NCBI RefSeq assembly: GCF_030816195.1
Contig: NZ_JAUSXS010000001.1
Span: forward strand, 3,805,501 to 3,869,500
Direction: 5' to 3'
Length of the DNA: 64,000 nt
From: Pseudomonas sp. W4I3
Lineage (GTDB): Bacteria > Pseudomonadota > Gammaproteobacteria > Pseudomonadales > Pseudomonadaceae
Below the pieces are notes generated by a model. It ran no database searches and was not told where the DNA came from. It saw only the letters and a program-made list of their open reading frames with translations. The position numbers and the translations under genes were made by a program. This document shows positions 9,414 to 18,525 of the stretch, one piece after another. The stretch's first letter is position 1, and each line of letters opens with the position of its first letter.

Positions 9414-10475
9414 GTGACTTCATTCTCCGCCGCCCAGCGCAGCCGCGTGACCATGCTCGATGTGGCCGAGCGCGCCGGTGTGTCCAAGGCCAGCGTGTCG
9501 CGCTTTATCGGCGATGACCGCGCCCTGCTCTCTGACGCGATTGCCCTGCGCATCGAGCAAGCCATCGAGCAGCTCGGCTACCGCCCCAACCAGATGGCCC
9601 GTGGCCTCAAACGCGGGCGCACCCGCCTGATCGGCATGTTAGTGGCCGATATCCGCAACCCCTATTCCATTGCCGTGATGCACGGCGTCGAAACCGCCTG
9701 CCGCCAGCACGGCTACAGCCTGGTGGTGTGCAACACCGACCGCGATGACGAGCAAGAGCGCCAGCACCTGGCCGCGCTGCGCGCTTACAACATCGAAGGT
9801 CTGATCGTGAACACCCTCGGCCATCACCTTGACCAACTGCTGGAACTGCAACGGGAAATGCCCCTGGTGCTGGTGGACCGCAAGGTCGAACCGCTGCACA
9901 GCGACCTGGTGGGGCTGGACAACCCGGCGGCGGTGCGGATGGCGCTGGAGCATCTTGAGCAGCAGGGTTATCGCGAGCTGCTGCTGGTGAGCGAGGCCAC
10001 TGACGGCACCAGTTCACGGTTGGAACGCCTGCACAGTTTCCAGGCTGAGGTCGCCCTGCGCCCGCACGTGAACGGCGCCGTCCTGGAGCTGGACGACGCG
10101 CTGGAAGACCATCTGCAAACCTTCCTGGCCAAACCCGGGCGCAAAGCGTTGTTCTGCGCCAACGGCGTGGCTGCGCTGGCGTGCACCCGCGCGCTCAAGG
10201 CGCTGGGCTGCCACCTGTTCGACGATATCGGCCTGATTGCCCTGGATGACCTCGACTGGTATCCGCTGGTGGGCAGCGGCATCACGGCGCTCGCCCAGCC
10301 CACAGAGGCGATCGGTGCCAGTGCTTTTGACTGCCTGCTCAAGCGCTTGCGCGGTGACACAGCCCCCACTCGCACCCTCGATTTCCTGCCCAAACTGATC
10401 ATTCGCGGCTCCACCCAACTCCCTGTGGGAGGGGGCTTGCCCCCGATTGCGGTCTGTCAGTCAGCTTACCTGTAG
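9414..10475 (+). CDS. ptxS: LacI-type repressor of 2-ketogluconate catabolism
   Basis: 353 residues starting with GTG at 9414. Residues about 10-34 form the LacI helix-turn-helix (TMLDVAERAGVSKASVSRFI); 60-340 form the periplasmic-binding-protein-like effector domain. Identity as PtxS follows from the kguEKTD genes immediately downstream and from exact PtxS palindromes before this gene and before kguE. In characterised pseudomonads PtxS represses both and is released by 2-ketogluconate. The C-terminus is odd: the family usually ends near IIRGST, at about 340 residues. Here about 17 further codons are encoded by the left arm and spacer of a REPIN (from 10424), giving the tail PVGGGLPPIAVCQSAYL. 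Confidence 0.93.
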   Translation: MTSFSAAQRSRVTMLDVAERAGVSKASVSRFIGDDRALLSDAIALRIEQAIEQLGYRPNQMARGLKRGRTRLIGMLVADIRNPYSIAVMHGVETACRQHGYSLVVCNTDRDDEQERQHLAALRAYNIEGLIVNTLGHHLDQLLELQREMPLVLVDRKVEPLHSDLVGLDNPAAVRMALEHLEQQGYRELLLVSEATDGTSSRLERLHSFQAEVALRPHVNGAVLELDDALEDHLQTFLAKPGRKALFCANGVAALACTRALKALGCHLFDDIGLIALDDLDWYPLVGSGITALAQPTEAIGASAFDCLLKRLRGDTAPTRTLDFLPKLIIRGSTQLPVGGGLPPIAVCQSAYL

Positions 10476-10512
10476 CTGACCCGCCGCTATCGGGAGCAAG
10501 CCCCCTCCCACA
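10424..10512. repeat. REPIN overlapping the 3' end of ptxS
   Basis: Inverted REP copies at 10424-10447 (TGTGGGAGGGGGCTTGCCCC...) and 10489-10512 (reverse complement with one change). The ptxS stop at 10473-10475 lies inside the spacer between the arms, so the left arm is translated. It also separates ptxS from the kgu operon promoter and could form a strong mRNA hairpin. Confidence 0.9.
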
Positions 10513-10532
10513 TTTCGCTCTGCGCATAAAAA

Positions 10533-10546
10533 TGAAACCGGTTTCA
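10533..10546. promoter_or_regulatory. PtxS operator upstream of kguE
   Basis: Second exact TGAAACCGGTTTCA palindrome. It lies 13 bases before the kguE ATG and abuts the ribosome site (AGAGG, 10546-10550). A repressor bound here would block the kguEKTD transcript directly. Confidence 0.9.
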
Positions 10547-10559
10547 GAGGTAAACAACA

Positions 10560-11342
10560 ATGCATGAATATCCCGTCTCCATCAGCCTTTCCAGCTACGG
10601 CGCCGAGCTGGTCCGCCAGCAGGGCCAATTGAGTTTCGTTGCGCTGCTGCACGCTGCCGGTGCCCGGCGCATCGAATGGCGTGAGGAGTTGCTGACTGCA
10701 GAGCAACCTGCCGAACTGGCCGAGGCCGCCGCCGAAAAGGGCATGGTGTCCGTATTCTCATCTCCCTTGGAGCTGTGGGTCGCAGGCCGTGCCCAGCCCA
10801 ATGCCGACCTCGCCGCCACCCTCGACCGCGCCCAGGCCTTCGGTTCGCGCTGGCTGAAAGTGTCCCTGGGTTACTTCACCGATACCAACGACCTCGAAAG
10901 CCTGCACGCCCTGCTCAATCGCCACCCAGTCCAGCTGCTGGTGGAAAATGACCAGACCTTGCACGGCGGGCGGATCGAACCCATGCAACGGTTTTTCACC
11001 GAGGTCGAACGCCTAGGCCTGCCGGTGAAGATGACCTTCGACATCGGCAACTGGCAGTGGCAGGACCAATCCGCCCTCACCGCCGCGCGCCTGCTGGGCC
11101 GGCATGTGGACTACCTGCACTGCAAAGCGGTGGCCCGTCGCGCGGACGGCAAGCTGGTGGCCCAGCCGCCTGGCGCCACCGACCTGCATCTGTGGGAACA
11201 ACTGCTCACGCACATGACCCAAGGTATTACCCGGGCAGTGGAATACCCGCTGCAGGGCGATGACCTGATCCAAGTCACCGCGCAACAGGTCGCCGCCCTC
11301 GCCTGCCTTGGCCAACCCCGCGTGGAGAATACCCATGTCTGA
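10560..11342 (+). CDS. kguE: 2-ketogluconate operon sugar epimerase/isomerase-like protein
   Basis: 260 residues with the xylose-isomerase-like TIM-barrel (AP endonuclease 2 family) features: the PVQLLVENDQT strand with metal-ligand Glu and the KMTFDIGNW motif with Asp near 160. It is the first gene of the kguEKTD operon, directly after a PtxS site. In P. aeruginosa kguE is needed in this operon, but its exact reaction is not well established; an epimerase-type role is inferred from the fold. It overlaps the kguK start by 8 bases, which implies translational coupling. Confidence 0.88.
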   Translation: MHEYPVSISLSSYGAELVRQQGQLSFVALLHAAGARRIEWREELLTAEQPAELAEAAAEKGMVSVFSSPLELWVAGRAQPNADLAATLDRAQAFGSRWLKVSLGYFTDTNDLESLHALLNRHPVQLLVENDQTLHGGRIEPMQRFFTEVERLGLPVKMTFDIGNWQWQDQSALTAARLLGRHVDYLHCKAVARRADGKLVAQPPGATDLHLWEQLLTHMTQGITRAVEYPLQGDDLIQVTAQQVAALACLGQPRVENTHV

Positions 11343-12276
11343 GATCGATATTCTGTCGTTTGGCGAGACCATGGCGATGTTTGTCGCCGAACAGACCGGT
11401 GATCTGGCTCAGGTCGCTCAGTTTCACAAACGCATTGCGGGCGCCGACAGCAATGTCGCGATTGGCCTTTCGCGCCTGGGTTTCAACGTGGCGTGGTTGA
11501 GCCGAGTGGGTCACGATTCGCTCGGACGCTTCGTGGTCGACACCCTGGCCCGCGAAGGCCTGGATTGTCGCCATGTGGCCGTCGACCCCATGCATCCCAC
11601 CGGTTTTCAACTCAAGTCCCGCGAAGACGCCGGCGCCGACCCTCAGGTGGAGTACTTCCGCAAAGGCTCGGCGGCCAGCCATTTGTCGGTTTCGGCGATT
11701 ACCCCGGCGCTGCTGCAAGCCCGCCACCTGCATGCCACCGGAATTCCGCCGGCGCTGTCCGAGGCCACCCGCGAGCTGTCGGTGGCGCTGATGACGCAGA
11801 TGCGCCAGGCCGGTCGCAGCGTGTCGTTCGACCCGAACCTGCGCCCGTCACTGTGGGCCAGCGAAACCCGGATGATCCGCGAAATCAACGCATTGGCCAG
11901 CCTGGCGGACTGGGTATTGCCCGGCCTCAGCGAAGGCCGCCTGCTCACCGGCTTCGACGACCCGGCGGACATTGCCGCGTTCTACCTCGACCAGGGCGCC
12001 GAAGCCGTGGCGATCAAACTCGGGCCCGACGGCGCTTATTACCGCACCCAGATGGACCAGGGTTTCGTTGCCGCCGTGCGCGTGGACAAGGTGGTCGACA
12101 CCGTGGGCGCCGGTGACGGTTTTGCCGTGGGCATGATCAGCGCCCTGCTGGAAAACTTGAGTTTTCCGGAGGCGGTACAGCGCGGTAACTGGATCGGCAG
12201 CCGCGCCGTACAGAGCCGTGGCGATATGGAAGGGCTGCCCACCCGCGCAGAATTACCCAGCCGATCCGTTGCCTGA
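11335..12276 (+). CDS. kguK: 2-ketogluconate kinase (PfkB family)
   Basis: 313 residues from the ATG at 11335; a start 27 bases earlier lacks support. It has the PfkB fold signatures: an N-terminal ADSNVAIGLSRLG substrate-binding segment near 37-50 and the C-terminal DTVGAGDGFAVG motif near 252-262, whose Asp is the catalytic base. It phosphorylates imported 2-ketogluconate to 2-keto-6-phosphogluconate in the cytoplasm. The related KDG kinases share this fold, but the operon context with kguE, kguT and kguD makes 2-ketogluconate the better substrate. Confidence 0.9.
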   Translation: MSEIDILSFGETMAMFVAEQTGDLAQVAQFHKRIAGADSNVAIGLSRLGFNVAWLSRVGHDSLGRFVVDTLAREGLDCRHVAVDPMHPTGFQLKSREDAGADPQVEYFRKGSAASHLSVSAITPALLQARHLHATGIPPALSEATRELSVALMTQMRQAGRSVSFDPNLRPSLWASETRMIREINALASLADWVLPGLSEGRLLTGFDDPADIAAFYLDQGAEAVAIKLGPDGAYYRTQMDQGFVAAVRVDKVVDTVGAGDGFAVGMISALLENLSFPEAVQRGNWIGSRAVQSRGDMEGLPTRAELPSRSVA

Positions 12277-12321
12277 CCCACTACCTGTTGCCACAACTAC
12301 AACAAGCTCAGGAGCAACCTC

Positions 12322-13617
12322 ATGGAAACCGTGAAACTCGCCACCCGCCGTTGGTGGTACATCATGCCTATCGTATTTATCACCTACAGCCTGGCGTACC
12401 TGGACCGCGCCAACTATGGCTTCGCCGCCGCCTCCGGGATGGCCGAAGACCTGATGATCACCCCGGGCATGTCGTCCCTGCTCGGCGCGCTGTTTTTCCT
12501 TGGCTACTTTTTCTTCCAAGTGCCGGGGGCGATCTACGCGCAAAAGCGCAGCGTCAAGAAACTGATTTTCGTCAGCCTGATCCTCTGGGGCGCCCTGGCC
12601 ACGTTGACCGGCGTGGTCTCCAACGCCTACATGCTGATCGCCATTCGCTTTATGCTCGGGGTGGTCGAAGCCGCAGTGATGCCCGCGATGCTGGTGTACC
12701 TGTGCCACTGGTTCACCCGTGCGGAACGTTCGCGGGCCAACACCTTCCTGATCCTCGGCAACCCAGTGACGATGCTGTGGATGTCGGTGGTCTCGGGTTA
12801 TCTGGTGCAGCATTTCAGCTGGCGCTGGATGTTCATCATCGAGGGCTTGCCGGCGGTGATCTGGGCATTTATCTGGTGGAAGCTGGCCGATGAGCGCCCC
12901 AAGGATGCCAAGTGGCTGAGCGACAGCGAAAAGCGCAGCCTGGAAAGTGCCCTCGCCGCCGAACAGGTGGGCATCAAGGCGGTGAAGAATTATGGCGAAG
13001 CGTTCCGCTCGCCGAAGGTAATCATCCTCGCGCTGCAGTTCTTCTGCTGGAGCATTGGCGTGTATGGCTTTGTGCTGTGGCTGCCGTCGATTCTCAAGGC
13101 CGGCTTGAAGATGGACATGGTCGAAGCTGGCTGGCTGTCGGCCCTGCCTTACCTCGCCGCCGTGATCGGCATGCTGGTGGTGTCCTGGGGCTCGGACAAG
13201 CTGCAAAAGCGCAAACGCTTCGTGTGGCCGCCGCTGCTGATTGCCTCCATTGCGTTCTATGCCTCCTACGCGCTCGGTGCCGAGCACTTCTGGTGGTCCT
13301 ACACCCTGCTGGTGATCGCCGGGGCGTGCATGTATGCACCGTACGGCCCGTTCTTCGCCATCGTCCCGGAAATTCTGCCGGCCAACGTCGCCGGCGGCGC
13401 CATGGCGCTGATCAACAGCATGGGCGCGCTGGGCTCGTTCGGCGGTTCGTACCTGGTCGGGTACCTCAATAGCAGCACAGGGTCGCCGGGGGCTTCGTAC
13501 CTGCTGATGAGCGGTGCGTTGATGCTGTCGGTGGTGCTGACGATTTTCCTCAAGCCCGGCGCCAGCGACCGCGTGCGCGAGCCCCTGGCTACTCTCGAAA
13601 TGAAGGCGAATTCCTGA
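12322..13617 (+). CDS. kguT: 2-ketogluconate transporter (MFS, anion:cation symporter type)
   Basis: 431 residues, twelve predicted membrane helices in two sets of six with a central loop near 185-225 (ADERPKDAKWLSDSEKRSLE). The N-terminal YSLAYLDRANYGFAAA segment is the usual start of the anion:cation symporter family, which takes up sugar acids with protons. Ribosome site AGGAGC precedes the ATG. Its stop overlaps the kguD start by one base (TGATG). Operon position supports 2-ketogluconate as the substrate. Confidence 0.92.
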   Translation: METVKLATRRWWYIMPIVFITYSLAYLDRANYGFAAASGMAEDLMITPGMSSLLGALFFLGYFFFQVPGAIYAQKRSVKKLIFVSLILWGALATLTGVVSNAYMLIAIRFMLGVVEAAVMPAMLVYLCHWFTRAERSRANTFLILGNPVTMLWMSVVSGYLVQHFSWRWMFIIEGLPAVIWAFIWWKLADERPKDAKWLSDSEKRSLESALAAEQVGIKAVKNYGEAFRSPKVIILALQFFCWSIGVYGFVLWLPSILKAGLKMDMVEAGWLSALPYLAAVIGMLVVSWGSDKLQKRKRFVWPPLLIASIAFYASYALGAEHFWWSYTLLVIAGACMYAPYGPFFAIVPEILPANVAGGAMALINSMGALGSFGGSYLVGYLNSSTGSPGASYLLMSGALMLSVVLTIFLKPGASDRVREPLATLEMKANS

Positions 13618-14591
13618 TGAAAAAATCCGTGGTTCTATACAAGAAACTCTCCGCGCCGCTGATGGCCCGCCTGCATGAGCATGCCAACGTGACCTTGATC
13701 GACACACTCGACGAGACCGGCCTGGCCCAACTGCGCGACGCCCTGCCCGATGCCCACGGCCTGCTGGGCGCCAGCCTGCGCCTGGACGCCAAGCTGCTTG
13801 ACCTGGCGCCGAAACTGGAGGCGGTGGCGAGCGTTTCGGTGGGGGTGGACAACTACGATATCGACTACCTCACCCAGCGCGGCATCCTGCTCAGCAACAC
13901 ACCGGATGTGCTCACCGAAACCACCGCCGACACCGGCTTCGCACTGATCCTGGCCACCGCCCGGCGCGTGGTGGAACTGGCCGACATGGTGCGCGCCGGC
14001 CAATGGAACAAGAACATCGGCCCGGCGCACTTTGGCAGCGACGTACATGGCAAAACCCTGGGGATCATCGGCATGGGCCGCATCGGCGAAGCCCTGGCCC
14101 AGCGCGGGCACTTTGGTTTCGGCATGCCGGTGATCTATCACAGCCACTCGCCCAAGCCGGCGGTGGAAACACGCTTTGGCGCGCAGTACCGCAGCTTGCC
14201 GCAATTGCTTAAAGAGGCCGATTTTGTCTGCCTGACCTTGCCGTTGACGGCAGAAACCGAAAAGCTGATTGGCGCTGAAGAATTCGCGTTGATGGGGCCG
14301 GAGACGATCTTTATCAATATCTCCAGGGGCAAGGTAGTGGATGAGGCCGCGCTGGTCGAGGCGTTGCAGCAGCGCATCATTCGTGCGGCGGGGTTGGATG
14401 TGTTCGAGAAAGAACCGCTCGATCACGCATCGCCGCTGCTGCGCTTGAACAACGTAGTGGCCACGCCGCACATAGGGTCGGCGACCCATGAGACACGCGA
14501 AGCAATGGCCAAGTGTGCGGTGGATAATCTGCTGCAGGCGTTGGCCGGAGAGCGGCCGCAGAACCTAGTGAACGCAGCCGCCTGGAAATAA
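13617..14591 (+). CDS. kguD: 2-ketogluconate-6-phosphate reductase (D-2-hydroxyacid dehydrogenase family)
   Basis: 324 residues. The central Rossmann domain carries GIIGMGRIGEALAQR (about 149-163). Catalytic residues are visible: Arg in FINISRGKVVDE, Glu in DVFEKEPLD and His in TPHIGSATHET. It reduces 2-keto-6-phosphogluconate to 6-phosphogluconate, which enters the Entner-Doudoroff or pentose phosphate routes. The D-glycerate and glyoxylate reductases are close relatives, so the substrate call depends on the operon. Last gene of the unit; a REPIN follows its stop. Confidence 0.92.
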   Translation: MKKSVVLYKKLSAPLMARLHEHANVTLIDTLDETGLAQLRDALPDAHGLLGASLRLDAKLLDLAPKLEAVASVSVGVDNYDIDYLTQRGILLSNTPDVLTETTADTGFALILATARRVVELADMVRAGQWNKNIGPAHFGSDVHGKTLGIIGMGRIGEALAQRGHFGFGMPVIYHSHSPKPAVETRFGAQYRSLPQLLKEADFVCLTLPLTAETEKLIGAEEFALMGPETIFINISRGKVVDEAALVEALQQRIIRAAGLDVFEKEPLDHASPLLRLNNVVATPHIGSATHETREAMAKCAVDNLLQALAGERPQNLVNAAAWK

Positions 14592-14608
14592 GGGGCGAGC
14601 CCTATCAC

Positions 14609-14707
14609 TGTAGGAGCGAGCTTGCTCGCGAAAAACGTCTAGGCAACACGTTCATTCTGAATGAACCCAGGGCCCCTGAGTTCTTCGCGAGCAAGCTCGC
14701 TCCTACA
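14609..14707. repeat. REPIN (GAGCGAGCTTGCTCGC type) plus a lone REP arm
   Basis: Arms at 14609-14632 and 14684-14707, the same kind as at 61-159. A third, single arm of the GGGCAAGCCCCTCCCACA kind follows at about 14715-14735. All lie between the convergent kguD and chemoreceptor genes. Confidence 0.88.
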
Positions 14708-14754
14708 ATGGCATCAGGGCAAGCCCCTCCCACATCTGGATTGCATTTCAGCTT

Positions 14755-16380
14755 CTAGATAACGAACCTGGCCACCATTGCATTCAAGTCCACCGCCAAC
14801 CGCGACAGCTCGTGGCTGGCCGCGCTGGTCTGGTTGGCGCCTGCCGCCGACTGGGTCGCCAGGTCACGGATGTTCACCAGGTTGCGGTCCACCTCGCGCG
14901 ACACCTGAGCCTGCTCTTCCGAAGCGCTGGCGATCACCAGGTTGCGTTCGTTGATCAGGCTGATCGACTGGGTGATCTGTTCCAGCGACACACCCGCGGC
15001 GCGGGCCAGCTCCAGGGTGTGCTGGGTGCGCTGATTGCTTTGTTGCATGGACTGCACGGCTTCACCGGTGCCGTTCTGGATGCCGGCGACCATCTTCTCG
15101 ATCTCCTGGGTGGACTGCGCAGTACGATGGGCCAGCGCGCGCACTTCGTCGGCAACCACCGCAAAGCCACGCCCGGCTTCACCGGCACGCGCCGCTTCAA
15201 TTGCGGCGTTGAGCGCCAGTAGGTTGGTCTGCTCGGCAATCGCGCGGATCACGTCCAGCACCTTGCCGATATCACGCCCTTGCGTCGCCAACCCTTCGAT
15301 CATCGCTGCCGTGTTTTGCACGTCCTGGGTCATGGTCTGGATCGCTCCGACGGTCTCAACTACCCGGTCACGGCCTTCCCGAGCCGCCTGGTTGGACTGG
15401 CCGGACGCTTCGGAGGTGGACACCGCGTTGCGCGCCACCTCTTCTACGGCCGCTGTCATCTCGTTGACCGCGGTTGCCGCCTGGTCGATTTCGTTGTTCT
15501 GCTGCTGCAGCCCACGGGACGCCTCTTCGGTGACGGCACTCAGTTCTTCCGCCGCCGAGGCCAACTGCGTGGCCGAACCGGCGATATGCTGGATAGTCTG
15601 GCGCAGGTTGGTTTGCATGCTCGCCAACGCACCGAGCAAGCGCGCCGGTTCGTCCTTGCCATCGTCTTCGATGGCTTTGCTGAGGTTGCCGGCGGCAATG
15701 GTTTCGGCCACTTCCACGGCCTTGCGCAGCGGTGTGACAATGCTGCGGGTCAGCAACCAGGCGAGCAGTACGGTGAGCAGCGCGGCGGCGACGGACACCC
15801 CGATCACACCGGCGATCGCGCCCTCATAACTTTGCCCGGCCTCGGCATCAGCAGTCTTGGCGTCCGCGGTATTGATGGCGATCAGCTTGTTCAACTGCTC
15901 GCCCATCTGGTCGGTGCCCTCCTTGATCCGGCTGTTGATCAGCGCGCGCATGTCATCGACCTTGCCTTGCTCTGACAGCGCCAACATATCGGCCTGGGCC
16001 TTGAGGTAATTGTCCAGGGTGACACCAAAGGCCTTGTACACCGTCAGCTCTTCCGGCCCTGCGGGTAACGCGGCATACCCGGCCTGGGCAGTCTTGACCT
16101 TGTCGGCCAAGACGCCGATGCGTACCTGGGCTTCCTGCAGACTGGCCGGTTCACGGTTGACCAGCACGCGGAACGACAGGATGCGCAGGCGCAGCACGTT
16201 TTCGGTGATGGTGCTCAGGTACGTCACGCTGGGTAACTGGTTGGCGCTCATGTCCATCGAGGCTTGGCGCATTTGCGACATGCGGGTGACCGCAAACACG
16301 CCCAATATCACCACTAACAGCGCAATGAAGGCGAAACCGAGGAATGCTCGAGGGGCAATATTCAGATGACGGAGGGACAT
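14755..16380 (-). CDS. Methyl-accepting chemotaxis protein with four-helix-bundle sensor
   Basis: 541 residues from the ATG at 16380 ([18 protein letters not shown]). One membrane helix lies at about 12-32, followed by a periplasmic alpha-helical region of about 150 residues with the 4HB_MCP pattern ([22 protein letters not shown], then [13 protein letters not shown]). A second helix follows at about 190-210, then a HAMP domain ([22 protein letters not shown]) and a long cytoplasmic signalling coiled coil. The hairpin tip is [37 protein letters not shown]. It transmits ligand signals to CheA. The ligand is unknown. It lies next to the kgu operon, which might hint at a sugar-acid signal, but that is only suggestive. 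Confidence 0.92.
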   Translation of the reverse strand: MSLRHLNIAPRAFLGFAFIALLVVILGVFAVTRMSQMRQASMDMSANQLPSVTYLSTITENVLRLRILSFRVLVNREPASLQEAQVRIGVLADKVKTAQAGYAALPAGPEELTVYKAFGVTLDNYLKAQADMLALSEQGKVDDMRALINSRIKEGTDQMGEQLNKLIAINTADAKTADAEAGQSYEGAIAGVIGVSVAAALLTVLLAWLLTRSIVTPLRKAVEVAETIAAGNLSKAIEDDGKDEPARLLGALASMQTNLRQTIQHIAGSATQLASAAEELSAVTEEASRGLQQQNNEIDQAATAVNEMTAAVEEVARNAVSTSEASGQSNQAAREGRDRVVETVGAIQTMTQDVQNTAAMIEGLATQGRDIGKVLDVIRAIAEQTNLLALNAAIEAARAGEAGRGFAVVADEVRALAHRTAQSTQEIEKMVAGIQNGTGEAVQSMQQSNQRTQHTLELARAAGVSLEQITQSISLINERNLVIASASEEQAQVSREVDRNLVNIRDLATQSAAGANQTSAASHELSRLAVDLNAMVARFVI

Positions 16381-16615
16381 AAGGGCGGCTCTCAGAAATA
16401 GTGTTTGCGAGCATCCCTGCCGCGAAACGATCGGCCAGCGACAACGCGCTGCCCAGACCTTGGCCACCCCCTGTTGTTATTGATAGGTGGTCCTATAGGA
16501 GATATCGGCACGCCTGGGGATTTAATGCAGGGCTTTCATAAATATTTTTTTACACTTCAGGCAACCGGCGGTTTCTGGCATCCTGCGCCTCCATTTTCTG
16601 ACCCGAGCCCTCATT

Positions 16616-18046
16616 TTGTCTGACGCTCAAGCCCCCCGCCCGCGCTATAAATCCGACCTGATCTACGGCCTGGAAGACCGCCCTCACTTCACCGCGGCGA
16701 TGTTTGCCGCCTTGCAGCATGTGCTGGCGAGCTTCGTCGGCATCATCACGCCAACCCTGATCGTCGGTGGCGTGCTGGGCCTGGAGAGCGAAGTGCCCTA
16801 TCTGGTGAGCATGGCGCTGTTCGTGTCGGGGCTCGGCACCTTTGTGCAGGCGCGTACCTTCGGCCCTATCGGCTCGGGCCTGTTATGCCTGCAGGGCACC
16901 AGCTTTTCGTTTATCAGTGTGATTCTGAGCGCCGGGTTCATGGTCAAGGCCCGTGGCGGCGGCACCGATGAAATCCTCTCGACGATCTTTGGCATCTGCT
17001 TTTTTGCGGCGTTTATCGAAGTGGCGCTCAGCCAGTTCATTGGCAAGCTGCGCAAGCTGATTACGCCAGTGGTCACCGGCACCATCATCACCTTGATGGG
17101 CTTGTCGCTGATCAAAGTGGCGGTCACCGACATGGCCGGTGGCTTTGGCGCGAGCGACCTGGGCGCCGCCAGTAACATGGGCCTGGCGGCGTTGGTGCTG
17201 CTGACCATCGTGGTGCTCAACCGCTTTAACAACCCGTTCCTGCGCCTGGGTTCGATCGTGATCGGCCTGACGCTGGGCTTTGTCGTGGCGTGGATGCTCG
17301 GCCGTGTGGACATGACCGCCCTGCCCCAGGTGCCCTTGATCAGCGTGCCGGTGCCGTTCAAGTACGGGTTCTCGTTCGACTGGGTGGCGTTTATCCCGGT
17401 GGCGGTGATCTTCCTGATTTCGCCGCTGGAGGCCGCCGGGGATCTGACCGCCAACTCGATGATTTCACAGCAGCCGGTCAAGGGCCCGCTGTACATCAAG
17501 CGCATCAAGTCCGGCCTGCTGGCCGACGGGCTCAACTCGGCCATGGCGGCCACCTTCAACAGCCTGCCGATGGTGACGTTCGCCCAGAACAACGGCGTGA
17601 TCCAACTGACCGGCGTCGCCAGCCGCTACGTGGCCTACTTCATCGCCGGCCTGCTGGTGCTGCTGGGGCTGTTCCCGATGATCGGCGCGGTGCTGCAACT
17701 GATGCCCAAGCCGGTGCTGGGCGGCGCGACCCTGATCATGTTCGGCACCGTGGCCGTGGCCGGTATCAAGATCCTCGCCGAAGCCGGGCTGCATCGACGC
17801 AATGTGCTGATCGTGGCGATTTCCCTCGGCATGGGCCTGGGCGTGGCCGCCGTGCCGGAGGTGCTGCGCGAACTGCCCAAGGCGCTGCACAACATCTTCG
17901 AGTCCCCGATCACCGTCGGCGCGTTCTGTGCCATTCTGCTGAACATTTTCCTGCCCGAAGAGTTCATAGAACTGCACGAAGATGAATTTGATCCGGAGTC
18001 CTCGACCCTCAAGGTCATGCAGGACCCGGACGTCACGAAACAGTAG
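16616..18046 (+). CDS. NCS2 family nucleobase (xanthine/uracil) permease
   Basis: 476 residues starting with TTG (MSDAQAPRPRYKSDLIYGLEDRP); no better start is seen. It has about 14 hydrophobic segments. Family motifs are present: QGTSFSFI in TM3, the TM8 acidic position in ISPLEAAGDLTANS, and the TM10 signature QNNGVIQLTGVASR, which fits (Q/E/P)-N-x-G-x(4)-T-x(3)-R. Such carriers import purines, xanthine, urate or uracil with protons. The acidic C-terminal tail (ELHEDEFDPE) is typical of the Pseudomonas members. Substrate is not decided by sequence alone. A lipoprotein gene follows 12 bases later, so they are probably co-transcribed. Confidence 0.88.
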   Translation: MSDAQAPRPRYKSDLIYGLEDRPHFTAAMFAALQHVLASFVGIITPTLIVGGVLGLESEVPYLVSMALFVSGLGTFVQARTFGPIGSGLLCLQGTSFSFISVILSAGFMVKARGGGTDEILSTIFGICFFAAFIEVALSQFIGKLRKLITPVVTGTIITLMGLSLIKVAVTDMAGGFGASDLGAASNMGLAALVLLTIVVLNRFNNPFLRLGSIVIGLTLGFVVAWMLGRVDMTALPQVPLISVPVPFKYGFSFDWVAFIPVAVIFLISPLEAAGDLTANSMISQQPVKGPLYIKRIKSGLLADGLNSAMAATFNSLPMVTFAQNNGVIQLTGVASRYVAYFIAGLLVLLGLFPMIGAVLQLMPKPVLGGATLIMFGTVAVAGIKILAEAGLHRRNVLIVAISLGMGLGVAAVPEVLRELPKALHNIFESPITVGAFCAILLNIFLPEEFIELHEDEFDPESSTLKVMQDPDVTKQ

Positions 18047-18058
18047 GAGCACGTTCAG

Positions 18059-18520
18059 ATGCGCAAGCTCATGGTTCTATCGCTGTTGCTGCTGACCTTG
18101 AGCGCCTGCGCGCTATTCCCCCAGCGCGACCCCGTCAACATCAACGTGGTCGGCATCGAACCGCTGCAAAGCCAGGACCTGGAAGTACGCTTCGCCGTGA
18201 AACTGCGGGTGCAGAACCCCAATGAAACGGCGATCGACTACAACGGCGTGGCCCTGGACCTGGAGGTCAACGGCCGGCCACTGGCCTCGGGGGTGAGCGA
18301 CCAAGCCGGCAGCATCCCGAGGTTTTCCGAGACCGTGCTGATGGTGCCGGTCAGCGTTTCGGCGTTTACCGTGCTGCGCCAGACCCTGGGCCTGAGCCAG
18401 ACCCAGAGCTTGAACAACCTGCCGTATGTACTGCGCGGCAAACTGGCGGGAGGCTTGTTTGGCACGATGCGCTTTGTCGAGCGTGGCACGCTGGATTTGC
18501 CGAATACGGCTACTTGGTGA
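18059..18520 (+). CDS. LEA type 2 (WHy domain) lipoprotein
   Basis: 153 residues. It starts with a lipoprotein signal MRKLMVLSLLLLTLSAC, whose Cys17 is the predicted lipidated residue. The rest is a single LEA14/WHy beta-sandwich domain (INVVGIEPLQSQDLEVRFAVKLRVQNPNETAIDYNGVALDLEVNG is the characteristic opening). These small periplasmic or outer-membrane lipoproteins are widespread in Pseudomonas, with a suspected stress-protection role that is not proven for this gene. It overlaps the region of the next gene start, suggesting one transcript from 16616 to 19077. Confidence 0.87.
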   Translation: MRKLMVLSLLLLTLSACALFPQRDPVNINVVGIEPLQSQDLEVRFAVKLRVQNPNETAIDYNGVALDLEVNGRPLASGVSDQAGSIPRFSETVLMVPVSVSAFTVLRQTLGLSQTQSLNNLPYVLRGKLAGGLFGTMRFVERGTLDLPNTATW

Positions 18521-18525
18521 AGCGC

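Noticed and set aside
12253..13707. Minus-strand open frame of 484 codons opposite kguT
   Set aside because: Very rich in His, Gln and Arg, with no motif; kguT is firmly assigned on the other strand.
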